From assembly GCF_022063185.1 (NCBI RefSeq), contig NZ_CP091913.1, positions 1,364,001 to 1,428,000 on the forward strand: a stretch of 64,000 nucleotides of DNA. Reading direction: 5' to 3'. The position numbers and the translations under genes were made by a program. Origin of the DNA: Nostoc sp. UHCC 0870 (GTDB lineage Bacteria > Cyanobacteriota > Cyanobacteriia > Cyanobacteriales > Nostocaceae). The notes under the pieces are model-generated. The model searched no databases, was not told the DNA's origin, and saw only the letters and a list, made by a program, of their open reading frames with translations. Positions 27,095 to 36,713 of the stretch are shown in pieces (position 1 is the stretch's first letter; the number at the start of each line of letters is the position of its first letter).

Positions 27095-27866
27095 CAGCAT
27101 TCCAAGTTGGCTGTTAGTAGTTAGTAAGGTGCGTCAGTAGGAAGAATCTCTTGGTATTTACAGGTTTTATCTGACTGACGCACCTTAAAATATAACATAT
27201 GGGATATTTTGACGTTCTTATCGCACTTTTAGGGCGGTGATTCTAAAAATCACTTGTAAATTTGTAAGCCCCTCATAACTCATAACTCACTACTCAGCAC
27301 CGGCTAAACGCCGCGCTACCGCTAACAGCACTCAGCACTCACCACTTTTCCTGTTTTTTGATAGCTTCAGGATTTTTGTAGTAAATATACTCAGCATTTT
27401 GTTCAACCTGAGCATTTTTCCTATTTACAACTTGATACAAATACTTTTAGCCACCAAAATTCCCTATTGGCGGCTGAAATTACACAATTTAGTTGATTGA
27501 CATGTTGCACATCATAATGTAAGCAGCATATAATGCGATCTTAATACCCTTCACGACCACTCTTCTATGGAAATCTCCCTCTAGGGAAAATTTCCAGATG
27601 AAGGTAGGAACTGAAGGTAAAGAAGGATATTCAACCTACCTAAAATCTACCCCAAATCTGCCCAAGCGGACTTGGGTTATATGTCAGTAGGTTCTGGTGC
27701 AGAAAATACCCAAAAAAATCTCCCCTCTGAGGATATGGGCAATCTGCCAAAATAGTTGTTATCTTTCTTAATACAGAGAATTGGTAGCAAACCCCAAACA
27801 AGCCCTATTTTTATAGGACTTCTGTTACCAAAATCAACTTTACGCGTTGTCTTTTAGGAGTCTGTT
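27095..27866. other. Long upstream region of nblA
   Basis: 770 bp without a gene. It holds the GTGCGTCAG inverted repeat (27125-27187), a CTCATAACT/CACTCAGCACT repeat block (27271-27345), an AGGTAGG/CCTACCT inverted repeat (about 27602-27641), a CCCAAG/CTTGGG hairpin (27663-27678) and a CCTAT/ATAGG hairpin near 27803-27817. The last three fall in the probable nblA leader. I found no perfect GTA-N8-TAC NtcA site; the nearest (27378-27390) has a 7-nt spacer. Confidence 0.5.
27125..27187. repeat. GTGCGTCAG inverted-repeat element
   Basis: Perfect 14-bp inverted repeat TAAGGTGCGTCAGT/ACTGACGCACCTTA with a 35-nt spacer. It is the sister of 13837-13901; the arms share the core while the spacers differ in sequence. 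Confidence 0.8.
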
Positions 27867-28064
27867 ATGGATCAACCAACGAAACTTTCCTTGGAACAGC
27901 AGTTTAGTATCCGCTCATTTGCCACTCAAGTACAGAATATGAGTCATGACCAAGCCAAAGACTTTTTAGTCAAGCTCTATGAGCAGATGGTCGTGCGTGA
28001 GGCAACTTACCAAGAGTTGCTTAAGCATCAGTGGGGCTTAGATTCTGGTTCCACTTTGGCATAG
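27867..28064 (+). CDS. nblA: Phycobilisome degradation protein NblA
   Basis: A 65-residue helical adaptor that binds phycobiliproteins and directs phycobilisomes to Clp protease under nitrogen or other nutrient starvation. The family pattern is clear: LSLEQQFSIRSFATQVQNMS in the first helix, then DQAKDFLVKLYEQMVVREATY in the second and ELLKHQWGL at the end. ATG 27867 is preceded by an AGGAG Shine-Dalgarno. The gene stands alone with a long 5' region that likely carries its starvation control. A 60-codon frame overlapping its 3' end is a shadow. Confidence 0.95.
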   Translation: MDQPTKLSLEQQFSIRSFATQVQNMSHDQAKDFLVKLYEQMVVREATYQELLKHQWGLDSGSTLA

Positions 28065-28522
28065 AGCAAGTTATGTGTCGCAGTGGGCGACCTCCTTCTC
28101 TTGCTCACTTCCAGGAAGGAAAGGAGCTGGTGATGTTGGGGCGTCAACTTCAAGATAAAGCTAAATCACTTCTAGGATGCCATTCATCAAAATCGAATAA
28201 TACAGTTATTTGACTGTTAGCCCCGTACCTAAATAGTACCTAAATAACTTAGTTTTGGTTGATTTGTCAAACCATTAGCCAGCAATTCTGTAAATATACT
28301 TGCTAGTGCATAAATAATTTGACTATGCTTACTAACACTTATATTTCTAGTGTAACAAGCACAATGAAAACTTTACTTGTATTTGACTAAGCACTTGCTT
28401 GATTAGCTAGCACTGTTGACTATTATATTTATTCCCAATACTACTTACAACTAGATATATATATTATTTATAAAAATTTACAATTTTTGATATATGTTAC
28501 ATATAACCTAGAAAAATATTTA
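28065..28522. other. AT-rich intergenic region after nblA
   Basis: About 460 bp, strongly AT-rich from 28400 on. A CTTCC-AGGAAGG-like small palindrome is near 28106-28120. No gene or clear terminator was recognised between nblA and the convergent kinase gene. Confidence 0.4.
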
Positions 28523-30082
28523 CTAACCAGATATATCAAACCCAGAATCCATTTCCATTGCATCTAACTTGGCCAAAATTTGCGGTTTAATTTTCTCATA
28601 CTCCCTTTTGAGCAAAGTTTTACTAATTTGGGGATCAGACACAGAGACAAAGGTTTTAGCAGCCACTATCCACTGTTGTAGTCGTTGACATTGAGCAGAG
28701 GCAATACTAGCAACTAGGACATGAGAACAGGTATTTGGTGATTCCCGTGCAAACAATAGCAGACGATAGTAACCTGTTTTTAAGATTAATTTCACCATCT
28801 CTTGACCGAGACTTGTTTTGAGGTCAAGGTAGTAAGGTAAGCATTTAGCCCCATACTTGCGATTGTAGAGAACAGTAATCCACAGCATCATCGGGTGGGG
28901 AGCAGTGATAAACAAAAATTGATTGTAACGGCTACAGACCAGACGTTGAATAATTTCTCGTTGTGGTAGCATCACCCATAAGGCTGGTATAACCTCACCA
29001 TTGATTTGGATAGGTTGAGGAAAAACAATGTCAGCTATTGGTTTATTTTTTGGCCAAGAAGTTGTGAAAGTAATTTCATTTTTGGCTGGAGCTAACTGTA
29101 ATGGCCTATTACCATTTGTCTTCTGTTCAAATTTAGCTTTAACGGTGACAGTATTAGTAGATTGGTGATATTCATCTTGAATTGGGGGTTTTTCATGTTG
29201 CTGTTCGATAGATTCTAAAGCTTGGAGTATTTCACTAATACTTTGGGGGCGATCCTTGACTTTTTTGGCTAAACAACTCATTACTAAATTTTCCACGTCT
29301 TTAGGAATCAGCAAACTAGGAGCGACTTCTGTAAAAGTACGTGGTGCTTGATGGTGATGTGCTTTATACCATGCTCCAAAAGAATGGGTTGAGGCCATGA
29401 GTGGCATTTTTCCTGTCAACATTTCAAACATCATCACACCCAAACTATAGATATCAGCGCGATTATCTAGTTCTTTGCCTTCCATTTGTTCGGGAGAGGA
29501 GTAGGCTAATGTCCCCAAATAGTATTTTGTGTGATCACCATTAGCCTGTAATAATTTAGCAATACCAAAATCTAAAATCTTGAGCAATTCCCCAAAACTG
29601 GGGTCTTGAATCACTAGCATATTGCTAGGTTTAATATCGCGATGAATAATTGGGCAGACTGAGCCATCAACTGGAATACCGTCATGAGCGCATTTTAAAC
29701 CCAGGCAGATTTGACGTGCCATACTCACAAATCGGGGTAAAGATAGATTTTGCTGGCGAATTATCTGGTTGAGGCTTTGTCCTTGTAGATATTCCATGAC
29801 GTAGTAAGGAGTTTTATTTTCATCTACGCCATAGTCCATGACGCGAACAATATGAATACTTTTTTGTCCTAGTAACGCGCAAGTTTTCGCTTCTCGCTCA
29901 AACCTATCTTGCAGTCGCATCTTTTCATTGTGTATTGACAATGCGAGAAACTTGACAGCAACAGGTACACCTCCCAATAAAACATCTTTAGCACGATATA
30001 CTCTACCCATTGCACCAGTACCAATTAATTCTTGCAATTGGTAGCGTTTACTAAGAAAACGGCCAATGTTGGGGTCTGACAT
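28523..30082 (-). CDS. Serine/threonine protein kinase with a unique C-terminal domain
   Basis: A 519-residue Hanks-type kinase. The kinase domain (about 11-280) has G-loop IGTGAMGRVYRAKD, the VAVKF lysine, HRDIKPSNML catalytic loop and DFGIAK, with an SPEQMEG activation segment, so it should be active. No transmembrane or PASTA segment is visible. Residues about 330-519 form a folded-looking domain I do not recognise (VFPQPIQINGEVIPALWVML, LPYYLDLKTSLGQEM). It is probably a regulatory or scaffold domain found in cyanobacterial kinases. The gene is monocistronic, with a 420-bp repeat-bearing upstream gap. Confidence 0.92.
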   Translation of the reverse strand: MSDPNIGRFLSKRYQLQELIGTGAMGRVYRAKDVLLGGVPVAVKFLALSIHNEKMRLQDRFEREAKTCALLGQKSIHIVRVMDYGVDENKTPYYVMEYLQGQSLNQIIRQQNLSLPRFVSMARQICLGLKCAHDGIPVDGSVCPIIHRDIKPSNMLVIQDPSFGELLKILDFGIAKLLQANGDHTKYYLGTLAYSSPEQMEGKELDNRADIYSLGVMMFEMLTGKMPLMASTHSFGAWYKAHHHQAPRTFTEVAPSLLIPKDVENLVMSCLAKKVKDRPQSISEILQALESIEQQHEKPPIQDEYHQSTNTVTVKAKFEQKTNGNRPLQLAPAKNEITFTTSWPKNKPIADIVFPQPIQINGEVIPALWVMLPQREIIQRLVCSRYNQFLFITAPHPMMLWITVLYNRKYGAKCLPYYLDLKTSLGQEMVKLILKTGYYRLLLFARESPNTCSHVLVASIASAQCQRLQQWIVAAKTFVSVSDPQISKTLLKREYEKIKPQILAKLDAMEMDSGFDISG

Positions 30083-30502
30083 AGAAACCTCGACTCCAAT
30101 GTTTAAGATTTAACAAATGTGAATTACACCTATCTTAGAGATAGGTGTTAAGTGTTGGGGTGGAAAAGTGCAATGAAATAACAGGGTAGATATATGCTGA
30201 TGCTTCGCACTTGGGTTTTGATGTAGTGTTAGTTTGCCCAGTTTTGATAACCTAGATAACTTAAGCCATTAAAACAATTCGCAATTCGCAATTCGCAATT
30301 CGCAATGGACTAACTTCCCGCTTCGCTCTAAGCGCAGCTATGCCGCAGGCTTTACGCAATTACGTTTTGTGACGGGGACTTAACCCCGAAAGTTGGTTAA
30401 AACCCACACATAAAGATGTTAGTGCTGAGTCAGTATACTGAGTTTAAAATAGTGTTATTTATACAAGATTTTATAAAACAACTAATAAATTTAAGTTAGC
30501 CT
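30083..30502. other. Intergenic region with AATTCGC heptamers and palindromic repeats
   Basis: Contains a 7-nt AATTCGC array (30276-30305) and, directly after it, a palindromic repeat module (CGCTTCGCTCTAAGCGCAGC, 30320-30339). No coding potential was seen. Confidence 0.6.
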
Positions 30503-30955
30503 CTAATTATTTGTCGGCTGAAGCTTTAATTTGGCTTCCATTGTACTGATTAAAGAATGACCAGCCATGATACCACTAGTGTGATAGTATGTATCGTCTG
30601 CAATTCGGTGCATCGTTTCAAAGCCACTACGACGCTGCTGATCGCTCATTACCCAATAACGTTGTATGATCGCTTCTAAACCAATCCAACCTTCACCTTC
30701 AACCTGACCTAACAGACTGTGCTGGAGTAGAAAAGTATATTGACGTTCCCCTTCATGCAATCGCCCCTTGTATTGTAAAGAGATATCAGGGCGATCGCTA
30801 TCAGGAAAGATGAGCTTTGTTGCCATAGTAAACCAGTTATCTCGATTCCAAGCCACCAAGGTCATACCCTTGACGCTGATTGGCATTCCATTACGTTCTA
30901 GCCAATGGCCTTGAATTAGCCAGCGTCCTGGCTCTAATAAAAAAGTCTGCGCCAC
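30503..30955 (-). CDS. Conserved hypothetical protein, probable beta-barrel fold
   Basis: A 150-residue protein I cannot name. It is dominated by alternating beta-strand patterns (GRWLIQGHWLERNG, GMTLVAWNRDNWFTMATKL, ISLQYKGRLHEGERQYTFLL). A conserved-looking segment IIQRYWVMSDQQRRSGFETM follows. The strand pattern resembles a small calycin/lipocalin-like barrel. No signal peptide. It lies between the Ser/Thr kinase and a membrane-anchored Pro-rich protein, all on the minus strand, but the gaps are too wide to claim an operon. Confidence 0.7.
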   Translation of the reverse strand: MAQTFLLEPGRWLIQGHWLERNGMPISVKGMTLVAWNRDNWFTMATKLIFPDSDRPDISLQYKGRLHEGERQYTFLLQHSLLGQVEGEGWIGLEAIIQRYWVMSDQQRRSGFETMHRIADDTYYHTSGIMAGHSLISTMEAKLKLQPTNN

Positions 30956-31111
30956 CTTGTATATTCCTTGCCTTAATCGAGTAATTAGTCCTCAGATTAC
31001 AAAGATATAGTTGGAATTACAAAAATGTCAGGTGGGAAATAAGCAGAAAAGAATTCAAAATCAAGAAATGGGGAATTTCGCGGAATTGCTTCAAAACCGC
31101 GATGAATCTCA

Positions 31112-32437
31112 TTACAACTTCTGTCCTGCAAAAATAGACCGCACTTCACCATTCCGCCGGACTATAGCTTCACCATTATTGACATCTACTAATGTCCAAC
31201 CGCTAGAGCCAATACTTTCACCAACGTTAACGCGACGGCTAACACCGTTAGTTTGAAATAGTGCCACAGATTTATTGCCCAACTCTAGTAGTCCTTCTAG
31301 GGTATGGGTAGGAGCAGGGGGGGTAACGGTGAGGGATGCAACCTGTACTGCTTCCTGGTTGGTGGATGGTCTGGGTAAGCTAGCACCGAAGGGAACAACA
31401 GGCAAATTAGGCAGAGAATTGGGTGACTGTTGAACTTTGATAGGTGCATTTCGCACAGCCACAGGTTTCATGTCTGAGCGCACAGCCGCAGTTAACATAT
31501 TGACTGTGCTTGGTTTTGCTGCTGGCTGCACTTTATTTAAGGTGTCATTAACTACATTCGGTTGATTTGCAACTGGTGCAGGTGGTAAAGGTGAAGGAAT
31601 ACCGGGAATTACTGGGAGTGCGGAGCGCATTGGTGAGGGTGGTTGGAAAACTGGAATATAGATGCGCTCGACAACATTGGTGGCTCGGCTAGATGGTGGT
31701 GTATTGTTAGCCGTTAGGGGTGATGGTAGATTACCGATAGGCTGATTGTCAGATGAAGCGACAGATGTTGGGTTAGAAATCACCCGATTGGCTAGTTGGG
31801 AACGGACTGCACGTTGGGTTGTGCTATCTTTTTTATCGATGATGGCTAATGCTCCCATCATGTAATTGACTAACTCAGCCTGCACATCTGGTTTTGTAGG
31901 CAATTGCGCCTGTGGTACATAAATAGTGGGTTGGGTGAGTTTAGAGGTCAGGAGAACTAAGACCCCAGATTGCACTATATATAGTACGCCTGCGATCGCC
32001 ACACCGATAGTTGTACCTCCAATCAGTAGTTTACCCAGGGTTAGTTTCGCTGTTTGAGTAATTTTACTGATTGATTTGCTCTGAGGTTGATCAACTACAA
32101 CAGTGCTGACTTGTTTGTTCCTAATAGCTGTAACAGTCTGTACGGAATGCTTAACTGTATTTGGTAAGACAATCTGTGGTATTTCAACAGTTTGCAGATG
32201 GTCATACTCTAAAGTTGTTTGCTTAGATGTATACGACCAGTCACCGACAGATGCAGTAGCTTGGCGTAGTGGTTGCCTATTGTGGAAATTGACATCCAGT
32301 ATGTCATCGATACTGGCAAACAGTTCATCCATCAAGCCATCAGCATAGAGTTCTATTGACCAAGGCTCGTTAACAATCAAGTCTTCTGATGGTTCTGGGA
32401 CAATGAGATGGGTGCTAACTTCTCGTAACATAAGCAA
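31112..32437 (-). CDS. Membrane-anchored Pro/Asn-rich protein with C-terminal GspC/PilP-like domain
   Basis: A 441-residue protein. The N-terminal 125 residues are acidic and cytosolic. A single transmembrane helix follows (about 145-175, TIGVAIAGVLYIVQSGVLVLL), then a long Pro/Asn/Ser-rich extracytoplasmic linker. The C-terminal 65 residues (VALFQTNGVSRRVNVGESIG, GWTLVDVNNGEAIVRRNGEV) have the strand pattern of GspC/PilP homology domains of type II secretion and type IV pilus systems. The organisation resembles an envelope-spanning coupling protein. Family name not known to me. The start GTG/ATG choice is uncertain; a second Met lies two codons in. Confidence 0.75.
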   Translation of the reverse strand: MLMLREVSTHLIVPEPSEDLIVNEPWSIELYADGLMDELFASIDDILDVNFHNRQPLRQATASVGDWSYTSKQTTLEYDHLQTVEIPQIVLPNTVKHSVQTVTAIRNKQVSTVVVDQPQSKSISKITQTAKLTLGKLLIGGTTIGVAIAGVLYIVQSGVLVLLTSKLTQPTIYVPQAQLPTKPDVQAELVNYMMGALAIIDKKDSTTQRAVRSQLANRVISNPTSVASSDNQPIGNLPSPLTANNTPPSSRATNVVERIYIPVFQPPSPMRSALPVIPGIPSPLPPAPVANQPNVVNDTLNKVQPAAKPSTVNMLTAAVRSDMKPVAVRNAPIKVQQSPNSLPNLPVVPFGASLPRPSTNQEAVQVASLTVTPPAPTHTLEGLLELGNKSVALFQTNGVSRRVNVGESIGSSGWTLVDVNNGEAIVRRNGEVRSIFAGQKL

Positions 32438-32658
32438 GTTTTGGGTGGTAGTTGCCAGGATGGGGCAACACCGCCCCTTTTACCTGGGTATCAGGATTTT
32501 CAAAATATTCAATCTCCCGTCCAAACTAGACGAGTTGATTGTTGAGTGTATGAAATTCAACTCCAAGATGGGGATCGTAGATGATGCCAGGGCTGAACTC
32601 TTGTCATCTATCTTACCCATCCCCCCCTCTACTATACTCACCCTTTATAAAGACGAAG

Positions 32659-34593
32659 TTAAGATAAAGCCGCAAACCCTGATTGGTTCTTAGATTGACG
32701 CAATTCTAAAAAAATTAGTAAGGCGTTAACATCAGCAGGATTGACACCCCCAATTCGCGCTGCTTGACCAATTGTGAGGGGTTGTACCTGATTGAGTTTT
32801 TCCCGTGCTTCTTTAGAAAGAGTCTCAATTTTTGTGTAGTCTAAATCCGCAGGTAATTGGCGGTTGGATTGACGGGCAATTTGTTCGATTTGGCTTTGTT
32901 GTCTAGCAAGATAGCCAGAGTATTTAATGTCAATTTCTGCCCCTTCTCTTTCCGCTTGGCTGAGACTGGGGTTGCCGAGTCCATATTTATCAAGGTCTAC
33001 ATAATGAAATCCAGGACGGCGTAGCAAGTCAGCTAGGGTAATCGAACCTCTGATGGTTTGTTGGGTATCAGAGGCGATCGCTTTACCAATTTCATCATGT
33101 TCTTTAACTCTGGTAGCATACAGGCGTTCTTTCTCAGCCGTAATCTGCGCCTGTTTGTTGGTGAATAGTTCCCAACGGCGATCGTCAATTAAACCAATTT
33201 CTCGCCCTAAAGGTGTCAACCGTTGGTCAGCATTATCAGAACGCAGCAGTAAACGATACTCTGACCGACTAGTTAACATCCGGTATGGTTCACGTAAATC
33301 CTTGGTACACAGGTCATCTAGCAAAGTACCGAGGTAACTTTGCTCACGGGGGAAAATAATCATTTCTTGACCGCGCACAAACCGCGCCGCGTTAATTCCC
33401 GCCACAATTCCTTGGGCTGCGGCTTCTTCATAGCCTGTTGTGCCGTTAATTTGTCCTGCACAGAATAACCCCGCAATCTTTTTCGTCATCATTGTGGGGT
33501 AACACTGGGTAGCAGGCAGATAATCATATTCTACTGCGTAGGCTGGACGTAGCATTACGCAGTTTTCTAATCCGGGTAGACTCCGTAACATTTGCAGTTG
33601 CAAATTTTCCGGCAACCCTGTGGAAAACCCTTGGATGTATAGTTCGGGAATATCTCGTCCTTCTGGTTCAATAAAGATTTGATGGCTTTCCTTATCGGCA
33701 AAGCGGACAATCTTATCTTCAATACTGGGACAGTAACGCGGCCCTTTGGCTTCTACCCAACCGCCGTACACTGGAGACAGGTGCAAGTTTTCCCGAATTA
33801 AACGATGGGTTTCGGCGGTGGTACGGGTCATGTAGCAAGGCATTTGTTCCCGTTCTACCCATACTTCGGGGTCAAAACTAAACCACCGGACTTCTGCATC
33901 CCCTGGCTGGTGTTCCATTTTGCTATAGTCTACCGATCGCCTGTCTACCCGTGCAGGTGTACCAGTCTTGAGTCTGCCGGTTTCAAATCCCAAGCGATTT
34001 AGGGTTTGGGTTAAGCCTTCCGCCGCAAATTCCCCAGCGCGTCCAGCCGCCATTGACTTATTTCCGACCCAAATCTTGCCACCGAGAAATGTACCCGTGG
34101 TTAAAATTACAGCTTTGCACTCAAAAGTCACGCCAAAGTAAGTTTCTACCCCAATAACTTCATCGTTAGCACCCAAAACCAAGTCTGTAACCATCCCTTC
34201 CCGGATGCTCAAATTCTCTTCGTTTTCGACAATATTTTTCATGACAGCCGCATATTCCCGCTTGTCAGTTTGGGCGCGTAATGCCCATACTGCCGGACCT
34301 CGTGAAGAGTTGAGGATGCGTTTTTGTAGATAGGTGCGGTCTGCCATTTTGCCAATTTCCCCACCTAAAGCATCTATTTCATGGGTCAATTGCGATTTAG
34401 CAGGGCCACCCACAGCCGGGTTGCAGGGTTGCCAAGCAATTTTATCTAAATTTAATGTCAATAGCAGGGTACGACAACCGAGGCGGGCAGTAGCAAGGGC
34501 TGCTTCGCAACCGGAGTGACCTGCACCGACAACGATGACATCAAAGGCATCTTGCCCGAAAGCATTTTTGGTAAAAGAATTGTGCATGGTCAT
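32659..34593 (-). CDS. mnmG: tRNA uridine 5-carboxymethylaminomethyl modification enzyme MnmG
   Basis: FAD protein that, with MnmE, makes the cmnm5 modification of wobble U34 in tRNAs. The ADP-binding motif [19 protein letters not shown] starts near residue 24. Family signatures are intact: [60 protein letters not shown] and [14 protein letters not shown]. The C-terminal MnmE-interacting helical domain is complete. I chose ATG 34593; a longer frame begins with a TTG in an AATTCAA repeat. At about 644 residues the length is normal. Confidence 0.95.
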   Translation of the reverse strand: MTMHNSFTKNAFGQDAFDVIVVGAGHSGCEAALATARLGCRTLLLTLNLDKIAWQPCNPAVGGPAKSQLTHEIDALGGEIGKMADRTYLQKRILNSSRGPAVWALRAQTDKREYAAVMKNIVENEENLSIREGMVTDLVLGANDEVIGVETYFGVTFECKAVILTTGTFLGGKIWVGNKSMAAGRAGEFAAEGLTQTLNRLGFETGRLKTGTPARVDRRSVDYSKMEHQPGDAEVRWFSFDPEVWVEREQMPCYMTRTTAETHRLIRENLHLSPVYGGWVEAKGPRYCPSIEDKIVRFADKESHQIFIEPEGRDIPELYIQGFSTGLPENLQLQMLRSLPGLENCVMLRPAYAVEYDYLPATQCYPTMMTKKIAGLFCAGQINGTTGYEEAAAQGIVAGINAARFVRGQEMIIFPREQSYLGTLLDDLCTKDLREPYRMLTSRSEYRLLLRSDNADQRLTPLGREIGLIDDRRWELFTNKQAQITAEKERLYATRVKEHDEIGKAIASDTQQTIRGSITLADLLRRPGFHYVDLDKYGLGNPSLSQAEREGAEIDIKYSGYLARQQSQIEQIARQSNRQLPADLDYTKIETLSKEAREKLNQVQPLTIGQAARIGGVNPADVNALLIFLELRQSKNQSGFAALS

Positions 34594-34597
34594 AAGC

Positions 34598-34615
34598 AAT
34601 TCAAAATTCAAAACT
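34598..34615. repeat. STRR, AATTCAA heptamers
   Basis: Two to three 7-nt units directly upstream of mnmG, degrading into A/T-rich sequence. Confidence 0.65.
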
Positions 34616-34897
34616 TAAAATTAAAAATGAAGGATAACAGCTATGGTGAGAAATCCGGGGTAAGTAGGAAGCACTACATTTCTCTGATTGCCAAAGTTTT
34701 TTATTGATACCTGCTTACTTAGCCCAGTCAGGTTTATTTACAATTTTAGCTGATTCTGTGATGTTATGGATGTTACTTATATTTTATAAACTTTTTGGGG
34801 TAATTTTGATTAATTAAAATATTAGGAAAATAAATTTATCTTTATAATAGGAATTGGTAGAATTTCAATTAATTAGTTGTATGTTTAACAATCCTCT

Positions 34898-35740
34898 ATG
34901 AGAAGATTCTTAAAAAGAATAAAGTTGACTGCTGTTACTATATTAATTGCTTTTACTTTAGTTGCCAGCAATGTAGTAAATCATCGCCAAGTAGATGCAA
35001 ATGCTCAATTGATAAATGAATGTTTAATGGTAGGACAAAAAGACTGTAATGCTCTTGCTACAGCACCTAGAATACCAACAGCTATACCTGAGATTGAGCA
35101 GTCAGACAAAGAACGCTTTTTGGCTGCGATCACCAATAATTTATCCACCATTCCCCAGCCGGGTAGTTATGAATATATTTTACTCAAAGCATACGGTGCA
35201 GCTTTTGTAAATCAAAATGCAGCAGTTAAATTACCATCAACAGTTCTGCTAAATAACGAGGAAGAAACCCAAACATTTCAAAATACTTTAACAATGCTTA
35301 AAGTCAATGGTACAAATGACTGTTACTTACAAGCATCAGCCGCCGCAGCTTTAAATCAAGCCCGTTCTCAAGAAAATATTCCCTTAAAATCTGGCTATGG
35401 TTCTGGTGATTGTACTCGCAGTTTTGCTACTAATTTAAGGTTTTGGAATAAGTATGCTAACCGAAATACGTTAAATCAAGTGAGAGAAGGAAGAGAAACA
35501 GCAATCCTTGGTGTTGTTGCACCACCAGGAACATCACAACATCTTTGGGGATTAGCAATTGATTTGCGGGTATCTCATCCCAAACAAAGACAAATTCTCA
35601 ATCAAAATGGTTGGTTTCAAACTGTCGCCAAGGATGTTCCACACTGGACTTATTTAGGTTTAAGTGAGCAAGATTTACTCAATTTTGGTTTAAAAAATCA
35701 AGTAGAAAGAGGAATTAGCTATTGGGTGACACCACTTTAG
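34898..35740 (+). CDS. D-alanyl-D-alanine carboxypeptidase family protein (peptidase M15B, VanY-like)
   Basis: A 280-residue exported protein. A basic N-terminus and one hydrophobic stretch (LTAVTILIAFTLVASNVV) form a signal peptide or anchor. The zinc site of M15 peptidases is present: SGYGSGDCTRSF, then SQHLWGLAIDLRVS (the HxxxxxxD-type ligands) and the distal VPHWTYLG with the catalytic/ligand His. It should trim peptidoglycan stem peptides in the periplasm. A bidirectional terminator separates it from the convergent protease operon. Confidence 0.87.
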   Translation: MRRFLKRIKLTAVTILIAFTLVASNVVNHRQVDANAQLINECLMVGQKDCNALATAPRIPTAIPEIEQSDKERFLAAITNNLSTIPQPGSYEYILLKAYGAAFVNQNAAVKLPSTVLLNNEEETQTFQNTLTMLKVNGTNDCYLQASAAAALNQARSQENIPLKSGYGSGDCTRSFATNLRFWNKYANRNTLNQVREGRETAILGVVAPPGTSQHLWGLAIDLRVSHPKQRQILNQNGWFQTVAKDVPHWTYLGLSEQDLLNFGLKNQVERGISYWVTPL

Positions 35741-35779
35741 TTATGTCTATAAATTTTAAATATTATTTCTGAAAGCTTC

Positions 35780-35823
35780 AAAAAAAGTTGGTAGTAAAAA
35801 TTTTATTACTACCAACTTTTTTT
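35780..35823. terminator. Bidirectional terminator between convergent genes
   Basis: Perfect 18-bp stem (35780-35797 with 35806-35823), core GTTGGTAGTAA/TTACTACCAAC, flanked by A7 and T7 so it can act on both strands. It sits 40 bp after the VanY-like stop and 16 bp from the protease stop. Confidence 0.92.
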
Positions 35824-35838
35824 ATATTTTTAGAGGTA

Positions 35839-36711
35839 TTAAAACGGCAATATTCTTCTAATTGTCCGCTCGATAATTTCTTTAGCCAGATTATTAACCC
35901 AGTTATTTACATCTCCTTCTGAAACTTTTTCTGCATCTACATTCGCTGGTGGTTTATTATCTAATTTTATCTCTGATTTATTGATACCAGCTTCCGATAT
36001 TAATCCCAAAAAACTGTTAGAAGGAATTGCTGAATTGAACCCTGTTTTAATTTCTTCAGTTTTACCTCCAGACTCATTTTGTACTGGTCCTACAGTATCA
36101 CCTTGACCGTGAATTCCTACGACGCGTCCAGAAACATCAAATACAGGCCCACCACTCATACCCCTGCGTGTTACAGCATCATAGCGCATGGTGTAACCCT
36201 CGTTGTTGCTGGAACGAATAGTTGTAACTTGTCCGTTAGTGAAGGCGTATTCTCGTTCTGTTCCCCCTTTAATTGGTAGGGGATAACCAGAAATATAAAT
36301 ACCAGAACCAATGCTGGCTTCGTCAGAATTTGTTAATGGTGCAATAGTCAATCCGTCCTTACTTTCAAATTTGACTATGGCTAAATCAAGACTTCCTGTA
36401 CTCCCCGATAAACTTTGTACTTCTTTGACAGAATATTCTTTACCCTTGAAAGTCCTAATCATGTATTCAGAATTAGGATTTTTAACTACATGATTGGCGG
36501 TTAAAGCTGTGTAAGTGTTACCATTTTTGGCAATAATTACTCCAGACCCACTATCGCCAGGACTCAGAGTATTATTAATTTGGACAGTGGTAGGAATTGC
36601 AGTTTGTGCAACTTCTTTAGCAGATTTAGCAAATGCAGGCTGAGTGATTACAATACTGGCAACAACTGCTGTTCCTGCTAGTAAACTTGGTAGTGGATAT
36701 AAACGATTCAT
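35839..36711 (-). CDS. Trypsin-like serine protease (S1 family), exported
   Basis: A 290-residue protein with a signal peptide (MNRLYPLPSLLAGTAVVASI, cleavage near AFA). The catalytic triad is in place: His in TALTANHVVK, Asp in SLDLAIVKF and Ser in RRGMSGGPVFD. The C-terminal 60 residues are polar, with no PDZ domain, so it differs from Deg/HtrA. The start ATG 36711 gives a proper signal peptide; the frame extends to 36762 but overlaps the previous gene. It is last in a three-gene operon with a paralogous protease (2 bp away) and a COP23-like gene. Confidence 0.88.
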   Translation of the reverse strand: MNRLYPLPSLLAGTAVVASIVITQPAFAKSAKEVAQTAIPTTVQINNTLSPGDSGSGVIIAKNGNTYTALTANHVVKNPNSEYMIRTFKGKEYSVKEVQSLSGSTGSLDLAIVKFESKDGLTIAPLTNSDEASIGSGIYISGYPLPIKGGTEREYAFTNGQVTTIRSSNNEGYTMRYDAVTRRGMSGGPVFDVSGRVVGIHGQGDTVGPVQNESGGKTEEIKTGFNSAIPSNSFLGLISEAGINKSEIKLDNKPPANVDAEKVSEGDVNNWVNNLAKEIIERTIRRILPF

Positions 36712-36713
36712 AA

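Noticed and set aside
27378..27390. NtcA-like site GTA-N7-TAC upstream of nblA
   Set aside because: The spacing is 7 instead of the required 8 nt, and it is about 480 bp from the start codon.
28031..28213. 60-codon frame overlapping the nblA end
   Set aside because: It overlaps nblA out of frame and has no ribosome binding site of its own or protein features.
32461..32480. GGGGC/GCCCC hairpin with T4 as a plus-strand terminator
   Set aside because: No plus-strand gene leads into it, and the T tail is short and on the wrong side for the minus-strand genes.
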